Source: DATBLE01 sp036555585 | GTDB lineage: Bacteria > Actinomycetota > Thermoleophilia > Gaiellales > Gaiellaceae | DNA: 64,000 bases | Direction: 5' to 3' | NCBI GenBank assembly: GCA_036555585.1 | Contig: DATBLE010000039.1 | Location: forward strand, 8,906 to 72,905 | In this document: piece after piece, positions 16,097 to 23,145 of the stretch | Position numbering within the stretch: the stretch's first letter is position 1 | Layout: each line of letters begins with the position of its first letter | Program-made: the position numbers and the translations under genes | Notes under the pieces: model-generated | Told to the model about the DNA's origin: nothing | Seen by the model: only the letters and a program-made list of their open reading frames with translations | Databases searched by the model: none

Positions 16097-17928
16097 GAGC
16101 TGCCGGGGGTTGCGCCCAGGACGGCCACCGGGTCGAGATCGGTCTCCCGCCGCACGAACCGGCAGGGAACGCCGGCCGTGCTGCAGGCTCGGACGACGCC
16201 GTCCAGGCGCTCGGCGGGAGCCTGGGGGATGGTGACGAGCACCGCGTCGGGGTGGGCCGCGGCCAGGATGCGCTCGATGTCGAGCGTCCCGCCACGGACG
16301 GGGACGCCGAGCAGGCGCCGCCGGTGGAGGCGCGGGTCGTCGTCGACGAAGCCGACCACGCGCTCGCCCGGCGTCTCGCGCAGCTCGCGGACCAGGCTCC
16401 GGCCCGACCGTCCCGCGCCGACGATCAGCGTCCGGCGGGCGTCGCGCTCGCGCAGGGTCGAGCGCGCGCGGAAGAGGGCGCGCTCCCCGAAGCGCGACGC
16501 GCCGATCACCGCCATGCAGAGCAGGGCGTCGAGCACGAACACGCCCGCCGGGAACCCGCCGAGGGGCGTGGTCGCGACCACGATCCCGACGGCGGCCAGC
16601 TCCGAGACGACGACGGCGACGACGATCGAGGCCGCCTCGCGCGAGCCTGCGAAGCGCCAGATCCCCTGGTAGAGGCCGAGCAGGATGAACGCGAGGTAGC
16701 GCGTGACGAGCACCGCCGGCAGGGCGACGGTGAAGACGTGGCGCTCGTACGTCGTGCCGGTGCCCTGGACGATCAGGAAGTAGGCGGCGGTGAAGCACGC
16801 GGTGATCAGCACGAAGTCGAGCAGCACCTCCAGCAGGCGCCGCCGGTGCAGGACGACCGTGCGCATGCGCCAGCTGCCCGGCACCGCCTCCTGCTCGGCC
16901 CGCTCGCCGCGCTCGAGGTCGACGAGGAAGCCGGCGAACTGGACGAGGAGCGCGAACGTGACCAGGACGCCGACGAGCGTGATCCAGTAGTCGCCGAGCA
17001 CGGAGTACGCGAGCGCGGTCGCGCCGAGGCCGGCGGCGATCGCCGCCAGCAGCACGACGGTCTTCTGCTCGGACAGCCCGCCGCGGACCAGCCGGTGCGA
17101 GGTGTGGTCCTTGCCGCCCTGGTGGATCGGGCGGCGCTCGCGGACCCGCACGGCCGTGACCAGCGCCGTGTCGAGGATGGGAATCGCCAGGACGAGGACC
17201 GGCAGCAGCAGCGTCGCGACCGTGGTCTCCGCCACCTTCCAGCTCGTCGCCAGTCCGAGCGCGCCGAGCGTGAACCCGAGGACCTGGCTGCCGGAGTCGC
17301 CCATGAAGACGAGCGCGGGCTTGCCGGGCCGGAAGTTGAAGAGCAGGAAGCCGAGGCACGCGAGCGCCAGGCTGATCGAGAGCACGAGCAGCAGGCGCTC
17401 CTCGTGGACGGTGACCGCGTCGATCGCGAAGAAGACGGCGGCGATCAGCGCGAGCGTCCCGGCGAGGCCGTCCATGTTGTCGAGCAGGTTGAAGGCGTTC
17501 GTCATCCCGACGAGCCAGACGAGGCCGATGAGCCACGCGAGCACGTCGTTCGAGACGATCTGCACCGAGAGCCCGGTCGAGAGCGCGATCGCCGCCGCGC
17601 CGACCTGGGCGGCGAGCTTCATCGCCGCCGGCAGCGTGTAGACGTCGTCGACGAGCCCGGCGGCGAAGAGCAGCGCCGCTCCGCCGAGGATTCCGAGCAG
17701 CTCCTCGTGAGCATGCACGCCGCCGGCTGCGATCGAGGCGGCGATCCCGGCGGCGAGGCCGAGGAAGATGCCGACGCCCCCCAGGGTCGGGGTGACGTGC
17801 TCGCTCCAGCGCTCGCCGGTCGGCTGGGCGACCAGCCGTCGCACGAGCGGCGAGTGGAGGAGCGACCAGATCACGAACGCGGCCACGGGCAGGGCGACCG
17901 CTGCTGCGGCGGCACTCACGGACGACAC
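16093..17928 (-). CDS. MraY/WecA-like polyprenyl-phosphate phosphosugar transferase fused to a membrane-Rossmann module (611 aa)
   Basis: Residues 1-330 are a polytopic PNPT-family transferase that would load a sugar-1-phosphate onto undecaprenyl phosphate and start glycan synthesis. Its catalytic blocks are present: FAAGLVDDVYTLP, NAFNLLDNMDGLAG, FMGDSGSQ and the histidine loop GGKDHTSHRL. Residues ~350-480 contain four further membrane helices, and from ~500 there is a nucleotide-binding fold TLIVGAGRSGRSLVREL ... VVGFVDDDP, like the N-terminal half of CapD/WbpM-type dehydratases but without their epimerase domain. The protein stops after this Rossmann part (VRRETDLDPVAVLGATPGSS). A single frame covers both parts, so the fusion is real in this sequence. 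Confidence 0.85.
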   Translation of the reverse strand: MSSVSAAAAAVALPVAAFVIWSLLHSPLVRRLVAQPTGERWSEHVTPTLGGVGIFLGLAAGIAASIAAGGVHAHEELLGILGGAALLFAAGLVDDVYTLPAAMKLAAQVGAAAIALSTGLSVQIVSNDVLAWLIGLVWLVGMTNAFNLLDNMDGLAGTLALIAAVFFAIDAVTVHEERLLLVLSISLALACLGFLLFNFRPGKPALVFMGDSGSQVLGFTLGALGLATSWKVAETTVATLLLPVLVLAIPILDTALVTAVRVRERRPIHQGGKDHTSHRLVRGGLSEQKTVVLLAAIAAGLGATALAYSVLGDYWITLVGVLVTFALLVQFAGFLVDLERGERAEQEAVPGSWRMRTVVLHRRRLLEVLLDFVLITACFTAAYFLIVQGTGTTYERHVFTVALPAVLVTRYLAFILLGLYQGIWRFAGSREAASIVVAVVVSELAAVGIVVATTPLGGFPAGVFVLDALLCMAVIGASRFGERALFRARSTLRERDARRTLIVGAGRSGRSLVRELRETPGERVVGFVDDDPRLHRRRLLGVPVRGGTLDIERILAAAHPDAVLVTIPQAPAERLDGVVRACSTAGVPCRFVRRETDLDPVAVLGATPGSS

Positions 17929-17971
17929 CGTAACCGAGCGGTGTTAGACATTGGTGTGGAAGACGGAACAG

Positions 17972-17995
17972 GGGACAGGTCTGGAGACCTGTCCC
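17972..17995. repeat. Palindrome of the GACAGG/CCTGTC family
   Basis: GGGACAGGTCT (17972-17982) pairs perfectly with AGACCTGTCCC (17985-17995) across a GG centre. It lies in the 89-bp region between two divergently transcribed genes, so a terminator role is unlikely; it could be an operator or a mobile repeat. Confidence 0.8.
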
Positions 17996-18017
17996 TCTCT
18001 GTGCTCATGATCTAAGG

Positions 18018-18956
18018 GTGATCCCCCCGCTCGACGTCATGCGCTGTCCGGTCTGCCGGAGTGGTCTCGAGAAGGTCGCCGAAGGGCTGCATTGCACGGG
18101 TTGCGGGGCGGACTTCCCGGTCGAGGACGGAATCGCGCGCATGCTCGACGACCGTCTTCCCGGGATCGCCGAGAAGCGTGCCGAGATCGACGGCTGGCCG
18201 GCGATGGCGAAGGCCGAGGGCTGGTACGAGCCCGACGACGAGCTCGACGCGCACCTGCCGTACCTGACCCGCGACCTCGGCTGGGAGGACACGACCTGGA
18301 AGGCGAACGAGCACTCGTTCTCGCTGCTCTGCGAACGGTTCGTGCGGCCGGGGATGCGGGTGCTCGAGGTCGGCGCGGCGAAAGCGTGGGCGGCGCAGCA
18401 CCTGGTTCCGCTCGGGGTCGAGTACGTCGCCTCCGACATCCTCGCCGACCCGAACATCGGTCTCGGTCGCGGTGCGTTCTACGAGGCGCGGGTCGGGCCG
18501 TTCGCACGCGTCCAGGCCGACGGCGAGCACCTGCCGTTCGCCTCCGGCGCCTTCGACCTCGTCTACTGCGTCGCCGCCCTGCACCACGCGCTCGACCTCG
18601 GGCGGATGGTCCGCGAGCTGGCGCGGGTGACCCGGCGAGGCGGAACGGTCGCGGCGCTGAACGAGGGCACCCGGGCAATTCGGGCCGGCGGCGCGGTCGC
18701 CGACCAGGAGCACGAGAAGAGCTTCGGGATCAACGAGCACGTGCACACGCTCTATGCCTACCTCTGGGCGTTCGCGCGGGCCGGGCTCGCCGTCCGGCGG
18801 GTCGAGCACGCGGAGGGCGACGACGACCTGCGCGACCGCCGGATCGGCGGGAAGCTGCTCCGGCTGCCTCTCGTCGGCCGGAGCGCCGCCACCTGGTTCG
18901 CGCAGACGTGCTACGGCTACTCGGGCGTCTCGGTGTTCGCCCGCAAGGTTCTCTAG
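18018..18956 (+). CDS. Methyltransferase with N-terminal zinc ribbon (312 aa)
   Basis: Residues 8-30 form a Trm112-like zinc ribbon with CPVC (Cys10/13) and CTGC (Cys26/29). The methyltransferase domain follows: VLEVGAAKAWAAQHLVP near residue 115, YVASDILADPN as the acidic motif, and VQADGEHLPFASGAFDLVYC before ALHHALDL. Motif I is atypical, lacking the usual GxGxG. The C-terminal 80 residues are of the kind seen in glycan-cluster methyltransferases. The start is a GTG at 18018 with an ATG at 18039 as alternative. It precedes the exporter permease gene by 13 bp and probably shares its mRNA. Confidence 0.82.
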   Translation: MIPPLDVMRCPVCRSGLEKVAEGLHCTGCGADFPVEDGIARMLDDRLPGIAEKRAEIDGWPAMAKAEGWYEPDDELDAHLPYLTRDLGWEDTTWKANEHSFSLLCERFVRPGMRVLEVGAAKAWAAQHLVPLGVEYVASDILADPNIGLGRGAFYEARVGPFARVQADGEHLPFASGAFDLVYCVAALHHALDLGRMVRELARVTRRGGTVAALNEGTRAIRAGGAVADQEHEKSFGINEHVHTLYAYLWAFARAGLAVRRVEHAEGDDDLRDRRIGGKLLRLPLVGRSAATWFAQTCYGYSGVSVFARKVL

Positions 18957-18969
18957 CCTGTTCGTTGCC

Positions 18970-19767
18970 GTGACGGTCTACGCGGATCTCTACCGCTACC
19001 GGGAGCTGTTCGGGAACCTCTTCCGGCGCGACTTCCACACGCGGTACAAGTCGTCCGTCCTCGGCGTCGGCTGGTCGCTGCTCAACCCGCTGATCCTGAT
19101 GGGGATCTACGTCCTCGTCTTCTCGCTGCTCTGGAAGGCGGCGGACATCCCGCACTACGCCCTGTATCTGCTCGTCGGGCTGGCCATGTGGCTCTTCTTC
19201 TCGACCTCGCTCACGAGCGGAGCGCGGTCGATGGTCGACAGCGCCGCGCTCGTCAAGAAGGTGCGCTTCCCGCGCCAGCTCGTGCCGCTGTCGGTGGTGG
19301 CCACGCAGCTCGTCACCTTCGTGGCCATGCTCGTCGTGTTGCTGATCGTCGACCCGATCGTGATCCCGGCGACGCGCGACACCTTCCTGCTCGCGATTCC
19401 CGTTGCGGCCGGGATCGTCTGCTTCGTGGCGGGCGTCGCGCTGCTCGTCTCCTGCGCGAACGTCGTCTTCCGCGACGTCGAGCACCTCGTCCAGGCAGTG
19501 CTGCTCCCGTGGTTCTTCCTGACGCCGATCCTCTACCGGCTGGAGGACCTGCCGGGCGGGGTTCAGCGCTACGACTGGGTGGTGACGATCCTGCGCTGGG
19601 TCAACCCGCTCACCCCGCCGCTGTACGCGCTCCGCGACCCGCTGTTCTTCGGGACGCTGCCGGACGTGTGGGACGTCGTCTACCTCGTCGTGGAGGTGCT
19701 CGTCGCGCTGGCCGTCGGCGCGTGGGTGTTCAGGCGCGTGGACGACCGGATCGCAGTCGAGCTCTGA
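18970..19767 (+). CDS. wzm: ABC-2 type polysaccharide export permease, Wzm/TagG-like (265 aa)
   Basis: This is the membrane subunit of an ABC exporter for lipid-linked polysaccharide. It has six hydrophobic segments and the ABC-2 family signature RRDFHTRYKSSVLGVGWSLLNPL at its N terminus, plus NPLTPPLYALRDPLFFG near the C terminus. The GTG at 18970 is chosen because the family alignment begins there; the open frame extends upstream into the methyltransferase gene. The cognate Wzt-like ATPase lies 3.4 kb downstream at 23142, separated by five unrelated genes, an unusual split. A terminator-like hairpin follows the stop. Confidence 0.87.
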   Translation: MTVYADLYRYRELFGNLFRRDFHTRYKSSVLGVGWSLLNPLILMGIYVLVFSLLWKAADIPHYALYLLVGLAMWLFFSTSLTSGARSMVDSAALVKKVRFPRQLVPLSVVATQLVTFVAMLVVLLIVDPIVIPATRDTFLLAIPVAAGIVCFVAGVALLVSCANVVFRDVEHLVQAVLLPWFFLTPILYRLEDLPGGVQRYDWVVTILRWVNPLTPPLYALRDPLFFGTLPDVWDVVYLVVEVLVALAVGAWVFRRVDDRIAVEL

Positions 19768-19770
19768 AGA

Positions 19771-19797
19771 CGTGGGGGAACCCGTGGTCCCCCCACG
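19771..19797 (+). terminator. Hairpin after the exporter permease
   Basis: CGTGGGGG (19771-19778) pairs with CCCCCACG (19790-19797) just after the permease stop. There is no T tract, so termination would be of the weak intrinsic kind common in very GC-rich genomes. The remaining sequence to 19888 holds no gene I can support. Confidence 0.4.
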
Positions 19798-19888
19798 GCC
19801 CCTCTCCTCCGCTCGCTCGCTACGCTCGCGTCGGTGCGCACAGAGCCGTTGTCTGCCGCGCCCGCCATGTCGGTCGCGGCGGCAATTC

Positions 19889-20581
19889 TCACCGACGTAC
19901 GCGAGCTCGAACTCGCGCGTCGTAGATCCACGGCTCGTCGCCTTCCGGCCGCCACGCCGGCAGGCCGGCGACCTCGCAGTTCGGCTCCAGCGGCGGGAGC
20001 AGCGACGGGCAGACGAGCGGCTCCGCGAACGACGGGTTGCGGCCGCCGCCGGCCCGGTAGGGACGCAGGCCGCGCTCGCGGCTCTCGACCGCGCCGCCGA
20101 CGGCGGCGAAGCCCTCCTCGTGGGCGGCGCGGACGAGCTCGTGCCAGTCCGCCGACGCCTCGACCTCCGGTGGGAGATGCGCGATCGCGCCGCTCGCGTC
20201 GCGCGGAGCGACCTCGACCTCGGCGTCGAGCAGCTGGTTGCCGATCTCCGAGAGCCAGCAGAGGTTCTCGACCACGAGGTCGAAGGCGAGCCGGTAGCGG
20301 CCGGGCGGCATCGGCGCGCGCACCCGCGCGGCCACCTCGGTGCGTTCTCCCGGCTCGAGCCGTGCCAGCGGCGTGCGCAGCCCGTCCCAGTCGATCGCGT
20401 TGCCGAGCTCGTCGAGCCAGTGGTAGGCGAGCAGGACGTCGCGCCAGGTGTCGGCGCCGGCGTTCTCGAGCTCGACGGTCCCGGTTCCGAGCGCTCCCGC
20501 CTGCGGCGGCTCCAGCTCGTACGCGAGCCAACGCACGCCGAGGGGCCCGGCCGGGACGGCGTGCGCGGGAACCGGCTGCAT
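19889..20581 (-). CDS. Uncharacterised protein with Ig-like N-terminal domain (230 aa)
   Basis: I do not recognise a named family. Residues 10-115 look like a beta-sandwich: alternating strands with VRWLAYELEPP, AYHWLDELGNAIDWDGLRTPL and PPGRYRLAFDLVVENLCW, a pattern known from accessory domains in actinobacterial glycosyltransferase loci and related to the C-terminal domain of Wzt. The C-terminal 110 residues (SADWHELVRAAHEEG...) are unassigned. There is no signal peptide or membrane segment. It is transcribed away from the toxin-antitoxin pair and towards the permease. A role in binding or specifying the exported glycan is only a guess from context. Confidence 0.6.
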   Translation of the reverse strand: MQPVPAHAVPAGPLGVRWLAYELEPPQAGALGTGTVELENAGADTWRDVLLAYHWLDELGNAIDWDGLRTPLARLEPGERTEVAARVRAPMPPGRYRLAFDLVVENLCWLSEIGNQLLDAEVEVAPRDASGAIAHLPPEVEASADWHELVRAAHEEGFAAVGGAVESRERGLRPYRAGGGRNPSFAEPLVCPSLLPPLEPNCEVAGLPAWRPEGDEPWIYDARVRARVRR

Positions 20582-20587
20582 CAGGCG

Positions 20588-20623
20588 AGTCTAGAAGTGG
20601 CAATACCGGTATAGAATAGACTA
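20588..20623 (+). promoter_or_regulatory. Leaderless promoter with nested palindromes before the antitoxin gene
   Basis: TAGAAT (20612-20617) lies six bases before the GTG at 20624, so the mRNA is probably leaderless. A perfect 10-bp palindrome ATACCGGTAT (20603-20612) overlaps the -10 box, and AGTCTA/TAGACT (20588-20593, 20617-20622) form an outer inverted repeat. This is the expected layout for autoregulation by a ribbon-helix-helix antitoxin. Confidence 0.55.
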
Positions 20624-20851
20624 GTGGCCAAGGTGATGATCAGCATTCCTGACGATCTGCTCGCCCGACTGGACAAGCACGCCCGGCGTCTCGGCGAGAC
20701 GCGCAGCGGGCTCCTGCGTCGACTCGTGGAGCGGGAGCTGGCGGCGGACGGAGCTGCGCGGGCGGCGCGCGTTCGGGAGCTACTGTCGGATCTGCAGCCG
20801 CACGAGGGTGACAGCGCCCGGTTCGTTCGCGAGCAGCGCCGCGCGAGGTGA
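20624..20851 (+). CDS. Ribbon-helix-helix antitoxin, VapB-like (75 aa)
   Basis: A short DNA-binding protein with the ribbon-helix-helix pattern: beta strand KVMISIPDDLLARL at the N terminus, then two helices with RLGETRSGLLRRLVEREL. The acidic/basic C-terminal tail (LLSDLQPHEGDSARFVREQ) would wrap the toxin. It would neutralise the PIN-domain toxin encoded next and repress their shared promoter. The GTG start follows a -10 box by six bases. The stop overlaps the toxin start by 4 bp. Confidence 0.82.
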   Translation: MAKVMISIPDDLLARLDKHARRLGETRSGLLRRLVERELAADGAARAARVRELLSDLQPHEGDSARFVREQRRAR

Positions 20852-21264
20852 ATCATCTGCTGCTCGATGCGAGCGTCTGGCTCGCCGCGGTGAATCCCGC
20901 CGAAGCGCGCCATGCCGAGTCGTACGGCCTGATCGACTCCGCCGCCGAGGGAACGACGCTCGCGGCGCTCGACCTGACTCTCTACGAGGTCGCCAACGTG
21001 GCGATCGTCCGCTGGCGCTCGGATACCGAGGCTGCCAGGGTCGTCGCGCTCGTCCAGGCCGCGTGCGGCGATGCTCTCGAATCTTTGGACGAAGAGCTCG
21101 TTCGCGAGTCCAGCCTGCTCGCGTTGGAGCACGATCTGACGGTCTACGACGCCGCCTACGTTGCAAGCTCGCGCCGCCGTGGCCGCCAGCTCGTCAGCTG
21201 CGACGAGGTCGATCTCGTGGGGCCCGGGTTCGCGATCACTCCGGCCGAGGCGGCCGGTGCCTGA
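20848..21264 (+). CDS. PIN-domain ribonuclease toxin, VapC-like (138 aa)
   Basis: This is a PIN-domain endoribonuclease. The four acidic metal ligands expected for activity can be seen: Asp in LLLDASVWLA, Glu in TLYEVANV, Asp in LTVYDAAYVA and Asp in LVSCDEVDL. Size is typical of VapC. The GTG at 20848 overlaps the antitoxin stop (GTGA). Its 3' end overlaps the start of hemE by 8 bp, so toxin and haem genes may be on one transcript, an odd arrangement that ties the module to an essential gene. Confidence 0.85.
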   Translation: MNHLLLDASVWLAAVNPAEARHAESYGLIDSAAEGTTLAALDLTLYEVANVAIVRWRSDTEAARVVALVQAACGDALESLDEELVRESSLLALEHDLTVYDAAYVASSRRRGRQLVSCDEVDLVGPGFAITPAEAAGA

Positions 21265-22267
21265 CCCGCTGCTCGTCCGCGCCCTGCGGCGCGAGCCGGT
21301 CGAGCGCACGCCCGTGTGGTTCATGCGCCAGGCCGGCCGCTCGTTGCCCGAGTACCGCGAGCTGCGCGAGCGCCACTCCTTCTTCGAGGTGGCGAGCACG
21401 CCCGAGCTCTGCGCGGAGGTGACCCTCCAGCCGGTGCGGCGGCACGAGGTCGACGCGGCCGTCCTGTTCGCCGACATCGTCACGCCCGTGCTCGCGATGG
21501 GGATCGACGTGGAGCTGGCCGAAGGCGTGGGGCCGGTGGTCGCGGAGCCGGTCGCGAGCGCGGCGGACGTCGAGCGGCTGCGGCTGCCGGACCCTGAGGA
21601 GGCCTATGCGGCCGTGCTCGAGGCGGTCCGCATCGTCCGTCGCGAGCTCCGGCCGGACCAGGCGCTCGTCGCCTTCTGCGGCGGGCCGTTCACGGTGGCC
21701 GGCTACCTGGTCGAGGGGAAGCCTACCCGCGACTTCGTGCGGGTGAAGCAGCTGATGTACCGGGAGCCGGCCGTCTGGCACGCGCTGATGGACCGCCTGA
21801 CCGACGGCTTCGCCGCCTACGTCGCCGCGCAGGCTGAGGCAGGTGCCGACGCGATCCAGCTCTTCGACTCCTGGGTCGGCGTGCTCGGCGTGTCCGACTA
21901 CGAGGAGCTGGTCGCGCCGTACTCTGCGCGCGTGCTCGCCGCGGTCGACGTCCCGACGATCCACTTCGGCACCGGCACGACCCACCTGCTGCCCTCGATG
22001 GCCGCGGCCGGTGGCGACGGCATCGGCCTGGACTGGCGCGCGCCGCTCGACGAGGCCTGGGCCGCGGTCGGGCTCGACCGGGCAGTCCAGGGCAACCTCG
22101 ACCCGGCGGTGCTGCTCGGCCCCTGGGCGCGGATCGAGGCGGCCGCGCGTGACGTCCTCGCCCGGGCCGGCGGCCGGCCCGGCCACGTGTTCAACCTCGG
22201 CCACGGCGTCCTGCCCGCGACCGACCCGGACGATCTGACCCGGCTCGTGGAGCTCGTCCACGCGTGA
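21257..22267 (+). CDS. hemE: Uroporphyrinogen decarboxylase
   Basis: HemE removes four carboxyl groups from uroporphyrinogen III to give coproporphyrinogen III in the cytoplasm. The diagnostic RTPVWFMRQAGRSLPEYRE is at residues ~16-34; GPFTVAGYLVEG, IQLFDSWVGVL and GHGVLPATDPD follow in the family order. 336 residues is normal. The GTG at 21257, with GAGG seven bases upstream, lies inside the end of vapC; the open frame upstream is not part of the family alignment. It overlaps hemH by 4 bp (GTGA). Confidence 0.95.
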   Translation: MPDPLLVRALRREPVERTPVWFMRQAGRSLPEYRELRERHSFFEVASTPELCAEVTLQPVRRHEVDAAVLFADIVTPVLAMGIDVELAEGVGPVVAEPVASAADVERLRLPDPEEAYAAVLEAVRIVRRELRPDQALVAFCGGPFTVAGYLVEGKPTRDFVRVKQLMYREPAVWHALMDRLTDGFAAYVAAQAEAGADAIQLFDSWVGVLGVSDYEELVAPYSARVLAAVDVPTIHFGTGTTHLLPSMAAAGGDGIGLDWRAPLDEAWAAVGLDRAVQGNLDPAVLLGPWARIEAAARDVLARAGGRPGHVFNLGHGVLPATDPDDLTRLVELVHA

Positions 22268-23145
22268 AGACGGCCGTCGTCCTGATGGCCTACGGATCGC
22301 CGGACCGGCTCGAGGACGTCCCGGCGTACTACGCCGACATCCGCGGCGGTCGCCCGGTCGCGCCCGAGCTGCTCGCCGACCTGACCGAGCGCTACCGCCG
22401 GCTTGGGATCGAGACCTCCAACCCGCTGAACGAGATCACCGAGCAGACCCGTGCGGCCCTCGAGGCCGACCTCGGCTCGCCCGTCTTCGCCGGGATGAAG
22501 CACTGGACGCCCCGCATCGCGGATGCGGCCGAGGCGGCGCTGGCCGGCGGCGCCGACACGATCGCCGGCCTCGTGCTCGCGCCGCACTACTCGCGTCTGT
22601 CGATCGGCGGCTACCGCGAGCAGCTCGAGAACGCGCTCGCCGGCCGCGCCCAGCTCGCCTTCGTCGACAGCTGGCACCTCGAGCCCGGCTTCGTCGGGCT
22701 GCTGGCCGACCGTGTGCGCGGCACGGAGGCCCACGTCGTCTTCACGGCGCACTCCCTGCCAGCGCGCATCCTGGCGGAAGGCGACCCCTACGAACGGCAG
22801 CTGAGGGACTCCGCGGCAGCTATCGCGCAGGCCGCGGGCCTGCGCGAATGGTCGCTGAGCTACCAGTCCGCCTCGCCGACGGGCGAGCCCTGGCTGGAAC
22901 CGGACATCCTCGACCACCTGGAGGCGTTGCACGCCCGAGGGGTGGACGAGGTCCTGCTGTGTCCGATCGGCTTCGTCGCCGACCACCTGGAGATCCGCTG
23001 GGATCTCGACACCGAAGCGCAGGAGAAAGCCGGCGAGCTCGGCCTGCGCCTGAGCCGGATCGAGATGCCGAACGCCGACCCGGCGTTCGTCGCCGTGCTG
23101 GCGAGCATCGTGCGGCGGGCGCTGGATGTACCCTCGAACGCATGA
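22264..23145 (+). CDS. hemH: Ferrochelatase (coproporphyrin ferrochelatase type)
   Basis: This is an HemH/CpfC-family iron chelatase. It starts VKTAVVLMAYGSPDRLEDVP and contains the catalytic His in VFTAHSLPARI, with GLVLAPHYSRLSIGGY and LLCPIGFVADHLEIRWDLD as further family blocks. In actinobacteria this family usually inserts iron into coproporphyrin III; that is family knowledge. The GTG at 22264 overlaps hemE. The stop overlaps the Wzt-like ATPase gene by 4 bp, so haem and export genes are translationally coupled. A perfect hairpin lies at 22823-22847 within the gene. Confidence 0.93.
   Translation: MKTAVVLMAYGSPDRLEDVPAYYADIRGGRPVAPELLADLTERYRRLGIETSNPLNEITEQTRAALEADLGSPVFAGMKHWTPRIADAAEAALAGGADTIAGLVLAPHYSRLSIGGYREQLENALAGRAQLAFVDSWHLEPGFVGLLADRVRGTEAHVVFTAHSLPARILAEGDPYERQLRDSAAAIAQAAGLREWSLSYQSASPTGEPWLEPDILDHLEALHARGVDEVLLCPIGFVADHLEIRWDLDTEAQEKAGELGLRLSRIEMPNADPAFVAVLASIVRRALDVPSNA
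22820..22847 (+). repeat. CTAT-footed perfect hairpin inside hemH
   Basis: TCGCGCAGGCC (22823-22833) pairs with GGCCTGCGCGA (22837-22847) across a GCG loop. CAGCTAT precedes and ATGG follows, one base different from the CAGCTAG...CATGG frame of the elements at 2725 and 11064. Confidence 0.6.

Noticed and set aside
12728..16672. 1314-residue open frame on the plus strand
   Set aside because: High GC leaves long stop-free frames opposite real genes. This one runs opposite two membrane proteins and has RDRRR/GDEEQ-type composition only.
13811..17536. A 1241-residue protein joining the membrane glycosyltransferase with upstream sequence
   Set aside because: The first ~480 residues are an off-frame reading of the MraY-like gene; a GTG at 16096 overlapping the upstream stop is the natural start.
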